DNA of 64,000 bases from Erythrocercus mccallii (lineage: Eukaryota; Chordata; Aves; Passeriformes; Dicruridae). Of the stretch, positions 1-12,100 are shown in pieces. Location of the stretch: positions 9,536 to 73,535 of the forward strand of contig VZRG01001581.1 in assembly GCA_013397435.1 (NCBI GenBank), written 5' to 3'. A model generated the notes under the pieces. That model saw only the letters and a list, made by a program, of their open reading frames with translations. It was not told the DNA's origin and made no database searches. Made by a program: the position numbers and the translations under genes. Positions within the stretch are counted from its first letter, which is position 1; each line of letters opens with the position of its first letter.

Positions 1-105
1 GTGGCACTAGCACAGGGGGTGGCATTAGCACAGGAGTGGCACTAGCACAGGAGTGGCACTAGCACAGGGGGTGGCACTAGCACAGGGGGTGACGCTAGCA
101 CAGGG
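1..105. repeat. Minisatellite, about six 17-18 bp units, cut by the window edge
   Basis: Six direct copies of a unit reading roughly GTGGCACTAGCACAGGGG begin at 1, 19, 36, 53, 71 and 89. Copies differ by single substitutions and by one G in the closing G run. The array ends where the sequence changes to TGTCCCAGGG. It starts at the first base, so its full length is unknown. The high similarity between copies suggests recent expansion and probable length polymorphism. Confidence 0.93.
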
Positions 106-3100
106 TGTCCCAGGGCAGGTCTTCCCCAGCCAACGTTTGCAGCAGCCCCATACTGAAAAGTTGAGCCCTTCTCAGGCTTTGCTTCTATTTAGCATTGGAG
201 TGGGTTTGGTATTCATGTTCCTCAAATGATGTTTATCATTTGAGCACAGATGAATTGTCTGACATTATCTGTGTGTATGAACTATGGCAAATCATATTTA
301 CTTTATTCAGAATACAGACAGAAGCTGCTGATGACTTTGGACCACCTCTGACTTGCTAACAATTATCTTTTCCTTTGTCTAAAAGACATGAGTGCCTCAG
401 GGGGTGGTGTTCTTACTCTGCAAGCTGAATATTCCTATGGAATATATTCATGTGGCTGCTTGGTAGTACAATGAGTGATGAAGTACAAAACACATCTTAT
501 TAAGCTTTGCAGAAAATATCTGGTATCTAAATGTTGCAGAATGAGAACGCCATTTCAGTTGTGAATTAATGAATTGCACCACAAAGTCAGCTCTGAGGCT
601 GACACAGATATGAATAAAAACCAGCATGTGTTCCTTACAAAGAACCCAATATTCTATAAAATGCTGCAGCATAAAGAGGTTAATAAAATCTCATCTTATT
701 TTAGATTAAATTAATAGGGTGTCTGAGGAATGCATCCAGGATCTCTTCACTCTGCTGATAACCAGGATCATTATCAGGAGGTTCTGGGAGGGAAGCTGTG
801 ACGAGTGGCACCTATTGTGAGATGCAGAGTCCAGAATCACTCCAGGTTGGCTGGAGGGGAAGGTGCCACTCTAGAAGATCTGTGATGGTTGAGCAGCGCT
901 GGCTGCAGGTTCTTGCAAGAGTCAGACACCACTGGGTGAGTTCTGTGTTCAGGGCTCATTCTGAGCCCACTGATTTCCCTTCTCTGGAAAAGCCAGCAGA
1001 GACATGGCAGCTTGGAGACAGCAGTGCTTCATTCAGTGCTTCAGAGAGCACTTCCAGCTGTATTTCAATGAGTTGGTCTTTTGATAACCAGCAGCCATGC
1101 CAGGACCTTCCCAGGTGAAAAAGCACACACTCAGCATTTCCCAGGAGCTGCAGCATCGTATTTGGATGCAGAATCCCTGTGATTTCATCTCCAGAAGCTG
1201 CTTCCTTTCATTATAACATTGCTTTGCGCTGGTTGTATTTTGAAAAGTTGGCTACTGTGGTGGACCCAACCCATGATAGGGTTGAGAAAGGGTCAGTTTA
1301 GATACGAAACATCCAGAAAAAGCAGCTGTGGGACTTGGAGCTCCCTGTGTCAGTTGTTTTTAGCACAGGCAATGCAGCAGGAATGACACAGCCTGCTCAG
1401 CACAGGGAAGGAGCACTTCCAGCAACAGCACTAGGCAGGGCATTGATGAGCCTTGTGTGACTCTGACCAGCCAGCCTGAGCAAAGGGATCACTGTTGGAG
1501 ACCATCCCTAAATCAGGGGCTTTCAGACCCCATCCAGCACCAGGCAGTGTGCCCAAGGACATTGAGGGAGGGCATCTCTTACTGGCAGGTTATTTGGTTT
1601 GGTTGTGGTGGGTTGTGTCTCTTCTTCACCATCTTCTGTCTCACAAGGATTGCCTCCAAATAGTCCAAAACTGTAAACTACCTTAACAAAGAACAAGCAA
1701 AAATGGGAAAGCCAGGAAATAGAAATATATCCATGGTAATAGAGAGGTGTCACATTGCTGAATATACCACAAAGATTGATTTAAATGTTGGGAGGCACAA
1801 AATCACCCAAAGCCATTGCTCCCTGCTGCAAGGAGCTTGCCTCCTCTTTCCCCTTTCTCACACAGCCTCCCAATCTGCTTGTCCCTGAATGAGTGAGGAG
1901 CTTTGGAAGTATAATTTCTAGCAGGCTAATTCAGATTTCAACAAATAATTTAGTACCAATGTTCTGGGTCAGGTGATAGTCATTTTTCCTATTTAGCTTT
2001 GGGAAGCAGAAGAATTAATCAGGCTGTAAGCACACTGATGCAAAAAAAAAGGCAGAAAAAATTTAATAAAAGCTACAGTGTAAACAAATACCGAACTAAG
2101 GACCTTTGCTATATGAAGCAAATGCTTCACCCACTAGCCTATACAAAGTTTCATTGCCAGTCATGGGAATTTACGGGTGTTAAATTAGCTGCACGATAGC
2201 TCCCATATTGTTGCCTGACTGCAATAGAACATATTGAAAAAGTTAATAAAGAATTGAGCATGGGGGCTGCAGGGTGCAAACAAAACCCACTTGCCAGTTC
2301 AGTCCAAGGTCCTCATCAAGCTAAATTCCAGCACAAGCCAAGGGTTTGTGTGTAATTGTTCATTCCTTTTGCTCAGGCTGCAGGACAGCATTCATCAGAG
2401 AGGCACCTGGTGCCAGAGAAAGAAGAGGTAACACAGAGGCACCTGGAGCTTCCCTGCTCAGGTGGAGTATTGACATATCCTCTTTTTTGGTTTTTAACCT
2501 TTCTACCACAATCAACAGATGAAAATTATTCTAAACGGGAAACCTGGAGTTCCTTTTCTGAATCTGTTGCCATTGATCTCTTGGGTAATTGTAGAGATTG
2601 GAAATGCACCCGGGCTTCCCAGTCAGCTGTGATCAGGGCACAGCTAACAGCTACATCCCTGCATTTCACAGCCAGGTATTGAATCCCACACAAAGGGTAT
2701 TCCACATTGTTCACAAGTCTTGACAGAAACAGGATACCCGCATCACTGCTTGGAGTGGTTAGGTGCAAACCTGATCCCTTCCATGAATGCTCTTGTGCCT
2801 TCAGGGACACCAGTGGTCACTGGTGTAAGGGGAATGGGGTCCCTGTGCACACTCTTTGGAGTAGTTACTGGTTCCTCTCTTCTAGATAAAATAATGTTTT
2901 TAAAGTGCAATGTATTACACCTGGGAGCAGGAAGGACAGGCGAAGGGAAGAAGGGGGTGAATTTTACATAAATGGGACTCTGAAATGATCTATTTTATTT
3001 TCTTACAACAAGATTTTGTGTATTCAGAAACCTCTTGGGACACCACATGCCCAGTTCAAACACTCAATTTCATCTAATAATATGCATAATTTAACAGTAG

Positions 3101-6100
3101 CAAGTCTTTAATATACATCTCATAAATATTGAAAAACATGGGATGATGGTGCCATCAGTGGCCATGCAAATTGCAATTAAAAGTGGGAGTGAAAAAGCAA
3201 AAAAGCCCAGAGAAGGAGTTTCAGAAAGCCTTGTTAAAGCCCCAGTGTGTGCTCATAGCATCCCCAGGCCTGCCTGCTTCCCAGACAGTGGTGTCACAGC
3301 CCAGATTTTGTGCTGGGAGCAGGAGACTGGGGACAGCTCACATTTCCCAACAGACACTTGCTATAAGAAAGAGTCTAATCAAAAGGCTTTGACTGAGCTG
3401 AACAGACGAATCAGAAGAATCAAAGACAAGAGAAGAAAGGCAAGGAAGGAAGATCAGATCCACCTGGTTATTCATGGTGTGTGTGTGAAATCATATCTCC
3501 TATGGCTGAGTTTGCACCCAGAGCTTGAATGGCTTCACCACCAAGGGCAGTGCACTGCTCCAGTGGAGAATCCATCCCTCAGCTGGGCACTAGGAATGCA
3601 GAGGGGATCACTGAAGTACTGAGCAATTGCAGCTCTAACTTAGGTAGATGAGGTTACAAATTAAGGCAAAAGGCTGGGGCAGGAGAGGAGCAGGCAGCCC
3701 TGTCCATTTGCTGACATTTGGGTTTACAGACTTCAGATATTCTCCTTGGTGCCATGGAGAAGTTGCATGTTGTTCCACAAATACAGCATTCGTTTTCCAT
3801 AAACAACAGTCATACAATTATGTTAAAGCTAAATTAGCCCATGTGCATCATGCAATGTCCCCCTGTAAAGAAGGGAAAATGTAACAGATGGAAGAATATA
3901 ATAAAGTAATTTTATGACAGTTGTAACAAGCCAAGAAAACCTAAAATGGCAGCAGATAGAAAACAGAATTATAAAATACATGCATTGTTAGCTCTTTTCA
4001 CTGGCACAGGACTGGTTGGTGAAATTGGAAGACGATAACTAAAATTCCCAAACCCAGCAACCTTTGATTGCCCCCCATGCCCCATTGGTCCCCCACTGGA
4101 GATAGCAGGGTGCCCCCAATCTGCGTGGGGGCAGGGAAGGCAATAATGAACATCCAAGCACTGCTTGCCCTCAGAGAGCTTCCAAGCATGGAGGAACAGT
4201 TCTGCATTTGCTATTTCCTGCTGCTCAGGGCTGCGTCTCTGACCCTTCTCCCGGTAAATGAAACACCTCTGGCAGCACAGTGAGTTTGATTAAAGCCCAC
4301 AAAATACGGGAGGTAAGGCGTTTTCAATAACGCTCCCAAACTGCGCCCGAGCCGAGGGCCCAGAAGGCAGCAGAGTGAGGGCAGCGATCACTGGAGAGAT
4401 GTGCGCTCTCCTCCTTGGCTTGCAGTAAAACCAACTCTGGAACAAATTTCATTTGTTTTTCTTAATCTTTCTCCTTTTTTTCATTTTTGTTTTAAACACA
4501 AGTTCTATATGGTTTTCTCTGACGGTATCTCCTGGGAGTTTGCATTTTCTCTGCTCTTTAGCACTGAATCACAGTATCTTACATTTATATGGTACCCAGA
4601 GGAACCCCAAGCATGCAGAAATTATAAGCCAAATTTTGCTCTTGGAAGCATGAGCTCAGCTCATACCAAAGTTAATGGGAGGTGAGCACAAACATCTAAA
4701 GGAAAGAATTTGCCCTTTCAGACAAAGGGAAATCGTTTCACCCACTGCTGAAGTGCAGCTGCCTGTGAGGCAAAACATGGCAAATGGTTAAAGGTTCAGA
4801 CCTTGGAGGTGCTGATCTCTATCAGCTCTTGAAGACAACGAGACCTAAGGATAGTCAACACCCCAGCAGCGTTCTGAGCTGGGTTTCAATTGTCTCGAGG
4901 CACTGTCTCATCAATACACAACTTTCTTGGCTTTTATGGCCTAAAAATTAAAGGGCTCTTAAAATTAACTTTCTTTGTTTCTATTTTGAACTGACTTGGA
5001 CTTTTCAACTTGAAACATTTCATTTCAGGGCTTTTTAAGGCCAAGATTTGCAGACTGGGAAGGCTGAGTGGAGCCCTTGGGCTCTGGTGCAGAAATCGCC
5101 ATGGCAGAAATTTGTGCTTGCTCTGTTTGCAGCGCTGATGGGAGAGCACATTCAGGAGTTACACATCAATTTGTTTTTCTTGCTGTAAAGATTCTCGGGT
5201 GGCACAGACAGTTCAGTGCAGAGGGTGTTTAAGCTCCCTTCATTGGCTCAAGCCAGTGTGTCAGGTTAGGTGACAGTGGCCTGTGGCACATCCAGCTGCC
5301 TGAAGTATTCCCTGCCTTTCCTCCACCACCTGATGGCTCTGACAAGTACTGAGATAGATCAAGGGTTTAAATACAGAGTCCAGCACACCAAATAGCAAAG
5401 AAGAAACACCTTTCCCCTGGTCTTGTTTTCCTTCGGTTTTGCTAGCAATGGCTGAATTTCCAACTGCTTTGCCTGAGCTCTTTCTTGGATAACCCACCCC
5501 CAAGATGCAATCCAGATGCGTAGCCAAGTGCCTTAAACCTCTGAACTGACTAAACTAAGTTATATAAAATCTTCTGAGTTTGCAAAATTGAGTTGGGAGA
5601 ATCGAGAAACAGGAGTGCTTAGGGGATTTCCAGAGCTTCCTCCTCCTCCTCAGGCTGGCAGTATCACAGAGCAGCCTCTTTCTGTGGTGTTCTGGCACTC
5701 AGGGGCTCCATCCCAGCCAGAAGTCATTTGCAAAGGTGCCCAAAGTTAAAAATTTGTGGAGGAAAAAAATATTATTTGGCCTCTTCAGCACACAGAAGGC
5801 TTCTTTGAAGCATGGGACAAACTGATGGCTTATTGCCCACGGAGGTTCTGCTATCCCTGACTCTTTGGGTGATGATTCAGTCACAGATCTCTGTGGAGAG
5901 CCAAGCTCTGCAGGCACCTGAAAGTCCAGAAGGCTTTTTTTCCTTCCTGTTTCACTAGTGGATGGGCTTTAACCAAAAGCTAAGAGCCATATTGAAGGAA
6001 AATTGGAATAAGGAGCCAGGACCGACTCTCACAGAAGTCCTTCCACTCTTTGTTAGTGTAATTAACACCCTGAGGGCAAACCTAGGCTTTGGGAGCACCT

Positions 6101-6299
6101 GAAGGAAGCCTGGAGGTTGCAATTCAGGGCCATTCAAATACTCAGCGGCATTTGCTAAGATGGTTTTACCCTTTGCTAAATGCAAATGTAGCTCCACTCG
6201 CATTTCCAGAGGAGCTTTGCCTCTCTCCAAACACTGATGTACTCCAAAACTCAGAATAAACCAGGAGCCAGATTACCTAATAATTCAAGGAGCTTCATC
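106..6299. other. Gene-free flank, no recognised coding sequence
   Basis: Ordinary mid-GC single-copy-looking sequence. Open frames are short and overlap on both strands without any domain I recognise. There are no intact repeats apart from the tRNA-like relic at 2084-2150. It lies on the 3' side of FGF18, more than 42 kb from the terminal exon. I see nothing else that I can name here. Confidence 0.6.
2084..2150 (-). other. Decayed tRNA-like sequence (possible tRNA pseudogene or tRNA-derived SINE head)
   Basis: On the minus strand a D-arm-like block (TAGGCTAGTGGGTGAAGCA) resembles the box A region of a tRNA. It is followed by an anticodon-arm-like stem TTGCT/AGCAA around TCATAT, then GGTCC and a T-arm-like TTAGTTCGGTA resembling box B (GGTTCGANNCC). 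The anticodon loop is one base short, the D-stem has a mismatch, the T-stem is weak and I find no acceptor stem, so it is not a functional tRNA. A T-rich stretch follows on the same strand. It could be a tRNA-derived SINE head, an isolated pseudogene, or chance. Confidence 0.28.
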
Positions 6300-7250
6300 C
6301 CCTCCCCACTGCCCCATTCTGAGCTCTGCGAGTACAAAATACGCGGCTGTGATTCGAAGGGAGATGTTCAATCTCAAGTGGCTGGGATGCACCGGCAGCG
6401 GCTGGTAACCGGCCTGAGGATCGCTGCCAAGCCAGTGCAAATCCGCAGGAACTCTGTTAGCTCAGATCCTGGGGCTGGATGAATGGGAGCGTGCGTGCAT
6501 GCACACACACGGGGCTGCTGCGGCTTGGCAGATGAGCAGCGGCTCATTAAGTTGCAATAACTCAATCACCCGCTATCACCCCAATCTCTAAGGCAGTGGG
6601 TTGGCTTTTTCAAAGGCTGGGGAGCGCTCGCAGGTCCCAGGGGCAGCGGTGGGGTTTGCAGGTGCTCCAGCCCTCTGAAGATCACGGGGTTTGTGCAGGT
6701 GGGTGAATGCAGGCCGGTGCCCAGCTCGGGCCAGCCGGGCTCCAGCGTCCCGTGCCTGCAGCCTCCCGCGCCGGGGAGGGCGGGATGGGCAGCCCAGAGA
6801 AACGGGCCGGGGGTTGAACGGGGAAAGGCAATACTTGCCCAAATCATGGGGGAGCGCCTGACCTCGGCGTGACTCCGCAAACACTAATGTCTATTTATCG
6901 TTGTCATTCTCGCTCTTTAGGCTCCCAAATGCAATGAACAAGTTTCCCTGAGATCATGTTTTAAATATATTGCCCCGGGGCTACTCTTTAAAATTCAAAA
7001 CATTGGAGGACACACAGGGAGGGCGTTTCGAATCATTTTTGACAAGCAGAAATTCTCCTTGACAACCTGAAAGGTGAGCGCCGGGAAGCCCTGAACCCCA
7101 CACACGGCGCAGCACAGCATCAGAACGAGACCACAAAAATGCAGTTTTCTTGTAAGACACCTTGTAAGACCGCCTTTTCATCTGCACAATTTACCAGCAA
7201 ATCTGAACCACGTTGCCGAAGGTTTAGATGTTGGATAGCCCCCTGGAGGA
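6300..7250. promoter_or_regulatory. CpG-rich block without a recognised gene
   Basis: CpG dinucleotides are frequent compared with the surrounding kilobases, densest around 6,680-6,870 and recurring at 6,335-6,560 and 7,020-7,250. No conserved coding sequence is visible. The block also contains homeodomain- and bZIP-like words such as CTCATTAAG and TTGCAATAA near 6,542-6,560. CpG retention in otherwise CpG-poor vertebrate DNA usually marks an unmethylated promoter, an enhancer or a conserved element. It could be the start of an unannotated noncoding transcript. Function is inferred from composition only. Confidence 0.4.
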
Positions 7251-8907
7251 GAGGAGGTGGCAGCGGAGGTCTGCTCTGCACAGCCTGCTTCAGCAGCTGC
7301 AGAACTGATGGTGCTGAGGCCAGAAAGACACGAAGCAAGCTAGGGAAGGGCTCAGCTGATGGACACTGTCCCTTCCCCTCTCATGCACTGGATGTCCAGT
7401 CTCTCAGACTGGAAGGAGAAATCGAGGCAGATGGTGGTCTGTGCCTTCCCATCAGAGCCCTGTGGCTGTGTCCCTCCCCATTTGGGGCAAACTGGCAGAG
7501 TTTAAAGCCATGACTTCAGAGTTCAACCAAAGCTCTGCATTTCTGCCAGCAGCCATCCCAGTGGACAGACCATATACCTTTAAGTGCTGCTCACTTGCCC
7601 TCTAAAAGGGAGAAAATAACTTAAAAAAAAGAAAAAAAAAGCTGTCAGGAGTTATATTACCTGCAACAGCTGAATTTAATTAGTACAGCAATCACAACAA
7701 ATATTTAAAAGGTCTAAAAAGCTGTGAAGGGAAATTTTCTTTCCTAGCAGAGACCTGTGCCTTGTGTGCTCTGTGCAGGACAGAGCTGCCATGAATGATT
7801 CATACTGGAGACACTTCACACAGCTGTGGGTTTTTGCAATCATGGCATGAGATGGAGTATGGAGAAGGACATGGAGATTTTGGTACAAATCAGAATTTCC
7901 TCATCCTGTGGCCCACGCTTTCCAACCAACTGGATGTGCTGTTAGTGCTCTGTGTGCTCCAGTCACTGGAATCCCTCCCTTACCTCTGCCTCCAGATGGG
8001 AGGGGAGTTTTTCCCCTGATAAAAGCTGAAAAAAACCCCAGCAACAATAAGGAGAGGGCGGAAGTTTTGCTGCTTAAGGCCCAAGAGCAGTGCAGCAGCC
8101 ACCAGGGAGATGCCAGCCAGTACAGGGGCAAGCTGGGTCACCTCTGTCCAAGCACTGCGCTTCAGGCAGGGCAGGTGGAGATGCTGCATCCCTCCCCACA
8201 GTGCACAGCCTGGATCAGGTAGAAAACAAAGATGTTTGGCCAACTGGGTAACACCAACTCCTTTATCCTTACCAAGTTTCCACTGTGTATTTACTAGAGC
8301 CTAAAAGATCAAGGATAATGGCTTTCTCCAAGGGATGAGCACAGATGGCAACAGCCCTGGCATGCCTTAATTGTCTCATGGTAGGAAAATACCCCTGGTG
8401 GAGAAAGGATCCCGCAGTCTTGGAACTCAGGTGATGTGGGTTGGGGCACTGTCCCAAGACGTGGGCTTGGAGCATCCAAAGGGTTCATTTGTGGTGCCAG
8501 AATGGTTTTGTAGCCCCAAAACAGCCCACAGCCTCCTTCAGCCCACTAGGTTACTCCTTCTCATGCATGCTTGCTTCTGTGTCAATGGCCATTGGCAAGG
8601 GCCATTGTTACTGGTGCTGGGTGTCTCTTTTCCTGCCCTCTTGTTCTATTTTAAGGACAATATGTGCCACAGTACGTGGTTTAACATGTTTACATACCAA
8701 AAAATGGAGGGAGTGTAAAAGAGTCATCCATCTGGAGAGGAATTCTGCTAAAAAAGTAACCAGAGTGGGACCAAAGAACTACAGAAACAGTTAACTTAAA
8801 CACGACACAGTTTGGTGCAGCTTGGCTCTGCTCACAGCCAACACATGGGAACTTTGGGCAAAACCATATTGCACTAGTTACAGGCTCATCTTGTGGACTT
8901 AGCAATG
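7251..8907. other. Gene-free flank
   Basis: No recognised exon or repeat family. The only notable compositional feature is an A-rich run at about 7,621-7,641. Open frames on both strands are short and show no domain. Confidence 0.6.
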
Positions 8908-9140
8908 GAAAAGGCTTATTAGGTCATTGAGTGCATCCCACCTGCCAGTGAAGGATTGTTCCCTGCAGAATTTCCTCTATTACTTTCTACAGTCCAATTT
9001 TAAATGATCCAAGCAATGTGGTCTCAGTGACTTCCTCGGGGAGGCTCTTGCACAGATACATTTTGTTTGACTCAATCCTTTAAATGGATAACCCTTTTCT
9101 TTCCCAGTTTGTCTTGCATTTTTCATTCTATGTTTCCAAG
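8908..9140 (-). mobile_element. Ancient CR1/L3-like LINE 3' fragment
   Basis: Read on the plus strand, the segment follows the antisense order familiar from old sauropsid CR1-type copies. It has AGGTCATTGAGTGCATCCCA, then GAAGGATTGTTCCCTGCAG, then a CAGTCCAATTTTAAATGATCC-like stretch, then ACTTCCTCGGGGAGGCTCTTG. This places the element on the minus strand with its 3' end at lower coordinates. Divergence is high and both ends fade out, so boundaries are approximate. The family call rests on recalled similarity, not on an alignment. Confidence 0.6.
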
Positions 9141-12100
9141 CTCTGAAACATGGAAAGTTTCATTTTGTTTCCCTTGCCTGGTACTTACACAGTTATGTTG
9201 CTGCTGTCAGCTCTGAAACACAGCATCATCTCCAAGGGCTAAAAACATGACAACGTACTGCACAAAACCCCTAAATTTGCTCTAACCATGTATACCAACA
9301 AGCTCCTCAAAGCCAAAAATCATTCAGGACATTCTAGCACAACATAACTATCATGTGGATGCTCCAGTACATTCCTGTTTGGTAGAAAATCAACCAGTTT
9401 CTAGCTCAATAGATTTCATTGTCACCATTAGGACATAAAGCCAGTACAGTTCAGAGCTCAATAAAGGTATTGAACATTGGCAAATGTATCGCAGATTATC
9501 CCTGTTACTTTGGTACCTAAGGGCAGAATTTAACTCCGGGACAATCCAGGCTTATATATTGCCCATCTCAGTGGAAATGATAATATAATAATAGTTCTGG
9601 ATAACCAGGTTTGTGCTAGATATCAAGAACAGAAAAATCCTGACCTGGCTCTTCATTGTTTCTGTTTCTAATAGCTGCTTTTGGCATTTCATGTGAAGTG
9701 CACCATAAATACTGATAATTACTATCAGCTCACAGGGCTGCTTCTGTCGCTGACACAACTCTGCTCTCATGGCAGAGTGGGAAATCAGAGCCCTGATGCC
9801 AAGACAAAGGAAGGCACTGACACAGGGGTCTTGAATGGGGCCTTTGGGGTTTTTTCTTCACACTGCAAAAAGCGAAGAAATCCAGGATATGAAGCTCTGT
9901 GACTTGAGGAGCTGCAAAGAAGGAATACATACATGGAGGATGATGTACAGGTTACATACAGAGCAGTGTTCATCCCTGCAACACCAAGGACACAACAAAA
10001 GGTGTTGCAAAGCCTTGTTGGTTTCCCTCAAATCAAACACCAGGGATTGCTCCATTAATCTCTTAATCCATAGGACTCATAGAGATTGTGCAGTTTCTTT
10101 TCTAGAAAGGAAATTTGCACAGATAAAGGTAGTATATTTTATCAGAAAAACCGATGCAGATGAGAACAATCTGCCAAGTCTTGGGGTCTAGAGGACAGCT
10201 ACGTAAGACACTGTGTCCTTAAAGCTTGGGGTTTTTTTCCCCCTGCCCATTGTGATTTTAATATCAGACAAGTTCTATTCCTCAGACATAACATATACAT
10301 ATATTTGTATACATACTAATATGTTTAGATTTTGTTGCTGCTGTTTCTTCTGAGGCCTTTTCCCCAGAGAGCTGTTGATCAAACACTGGAGGTGTCATGC
10401 CTAAAGACAGCTTTAGTTCCTTGGCATTTCAAGGAACATTTTAACTGCTTCCCAGCAGCAACCCAGATCAATGCATCTCATGCTGATTTAGTTGGTGGAG
10501 AACAATGTTCCACACAAGACAAAGAAGCCACTCAGATGACCACCTCTGGGCTTTGTTTTCCTTACCAGTAACACCAGTAACAGTAACCAGTAATCTGTAA
10601 CAGAGCTGATGCAGCACAGTAAGGGTGCAGCACAGTAAGGGTGCAACACAGAAGGGTGGGAAGCAGAAGCTTTATACGGGCTGTGCCCCATGTCCTGGAA
10701 GGACCACCCCAGCTGATCCCCCCCATGGCTGATCCCACCCTTGTTGCTGCTTCTCCGGCTTAGTGCTGGGTCGTGCTGGGCCATGACTTTGTGTGAAAGG
10801 TGGTTTCCTTAGGTAAGCAAGAGAAAATCAGCAGAAACCACAACCTTCCACTGGTTTTTGTTTGTTTCTTTGTTTGGCAACTCCCAAACCACACAGCCTA
10901 TATTTAGAGGGAGGATCAGGAAGTGGTGGAGAGGGAAAGCTGTAGGTGTAGATGAGAGGCAGGTAGGAGAGGGGACTCCCACGTGGAAATGAAAACCCAG
11001 GCAGGAGCCAGACTTGGCAAGAGCGAGCTCAGCACTGGCCCCAGTGGCGAGGGGCTGCCAGCAGGACGGGAGGGGAGCAGAGGCACTGCAGGGGAGGTGC
11101 CGGGTGGAGAAGGGAGAGGGGAGATGAGGTCAGGGAGGTACTGGTGGGTGGAGTGGGTCCCGTGAGGGAGGTCACATCCAAGAGTGCAATTTTATATAAG
11201 CCAGAGAGAGTGATGAATTATCCTGTTTTGTGCAGCACAGATAGCAGAGAAGGAGGTTGAGGCTGTCTCTGACTCAGGTTTCCTTATTCTCAGCTTTCTA
11301 AAAGACCACCTTTTACTGCCTTGTCTACAGCCAAACAGATAAATAAACCCATGCCTCTCCCCCAGGCTGGCTTATCACAAGGGTGTGAGTAAGCCTCGGT
11401 GCATGGATCCAAATCCACACTCCCAGCCTCCTGGGGTGTCCATCACGCTATTCCGTTCAGACCTGCATGCATCCTCAGGATTGAGCATATCCCCACCAGG
11501 GGCTGTTCCATGAACCCTACACCACTTTCCACGGGAGACCTTCTCAGTGTTCTTCAGAGGGGCCTGCTAGAGTCACTGGTAACCCCAAGGGCTGCTGTGA
11601 GCCAGTCAGAGAAGCTACCCAACAGATGAAAGGAGTTCTGCAGGTGTAGCAGGATCTTTCCTGGAGGATCCAGCTGGAGACTTCAGCTCCAGTTGTTGAT
11701 CAGTAATTAATTCCATCACCTAGCGATGGCAGTGACCAAGGCAAGGACCAGTTGCTGGGCACTGAGCAGGCCAAACCTGCTGCCAAGAACCAAACAGTGC
11801 TGAGCTCCTCACCATTCCACCTGTGCAGACAACAGCTCTCCTCACCTTCCCCGACCCCCTCCTGGTTTCACCCAAAGCAGAGTCTGCTTTAAAGCACTAT
11901 TTCTTTCTTCCCATACAGATCTGGAGGTGGGTAACAGTTGGTAGCAACATCCTGACCCTAATGTGCAAGCTGAAGCATTTTGAGGCTTTTGCAGGAGTTG
12001 GTGTGAATGGATGGTAGTGGTAAAGACTTGAGAATGGTGTAAACATTGCTGTTGTAAGCTCACAGATCTGGGTGGGTGACCCACCGAGCCAACAGGTCTC

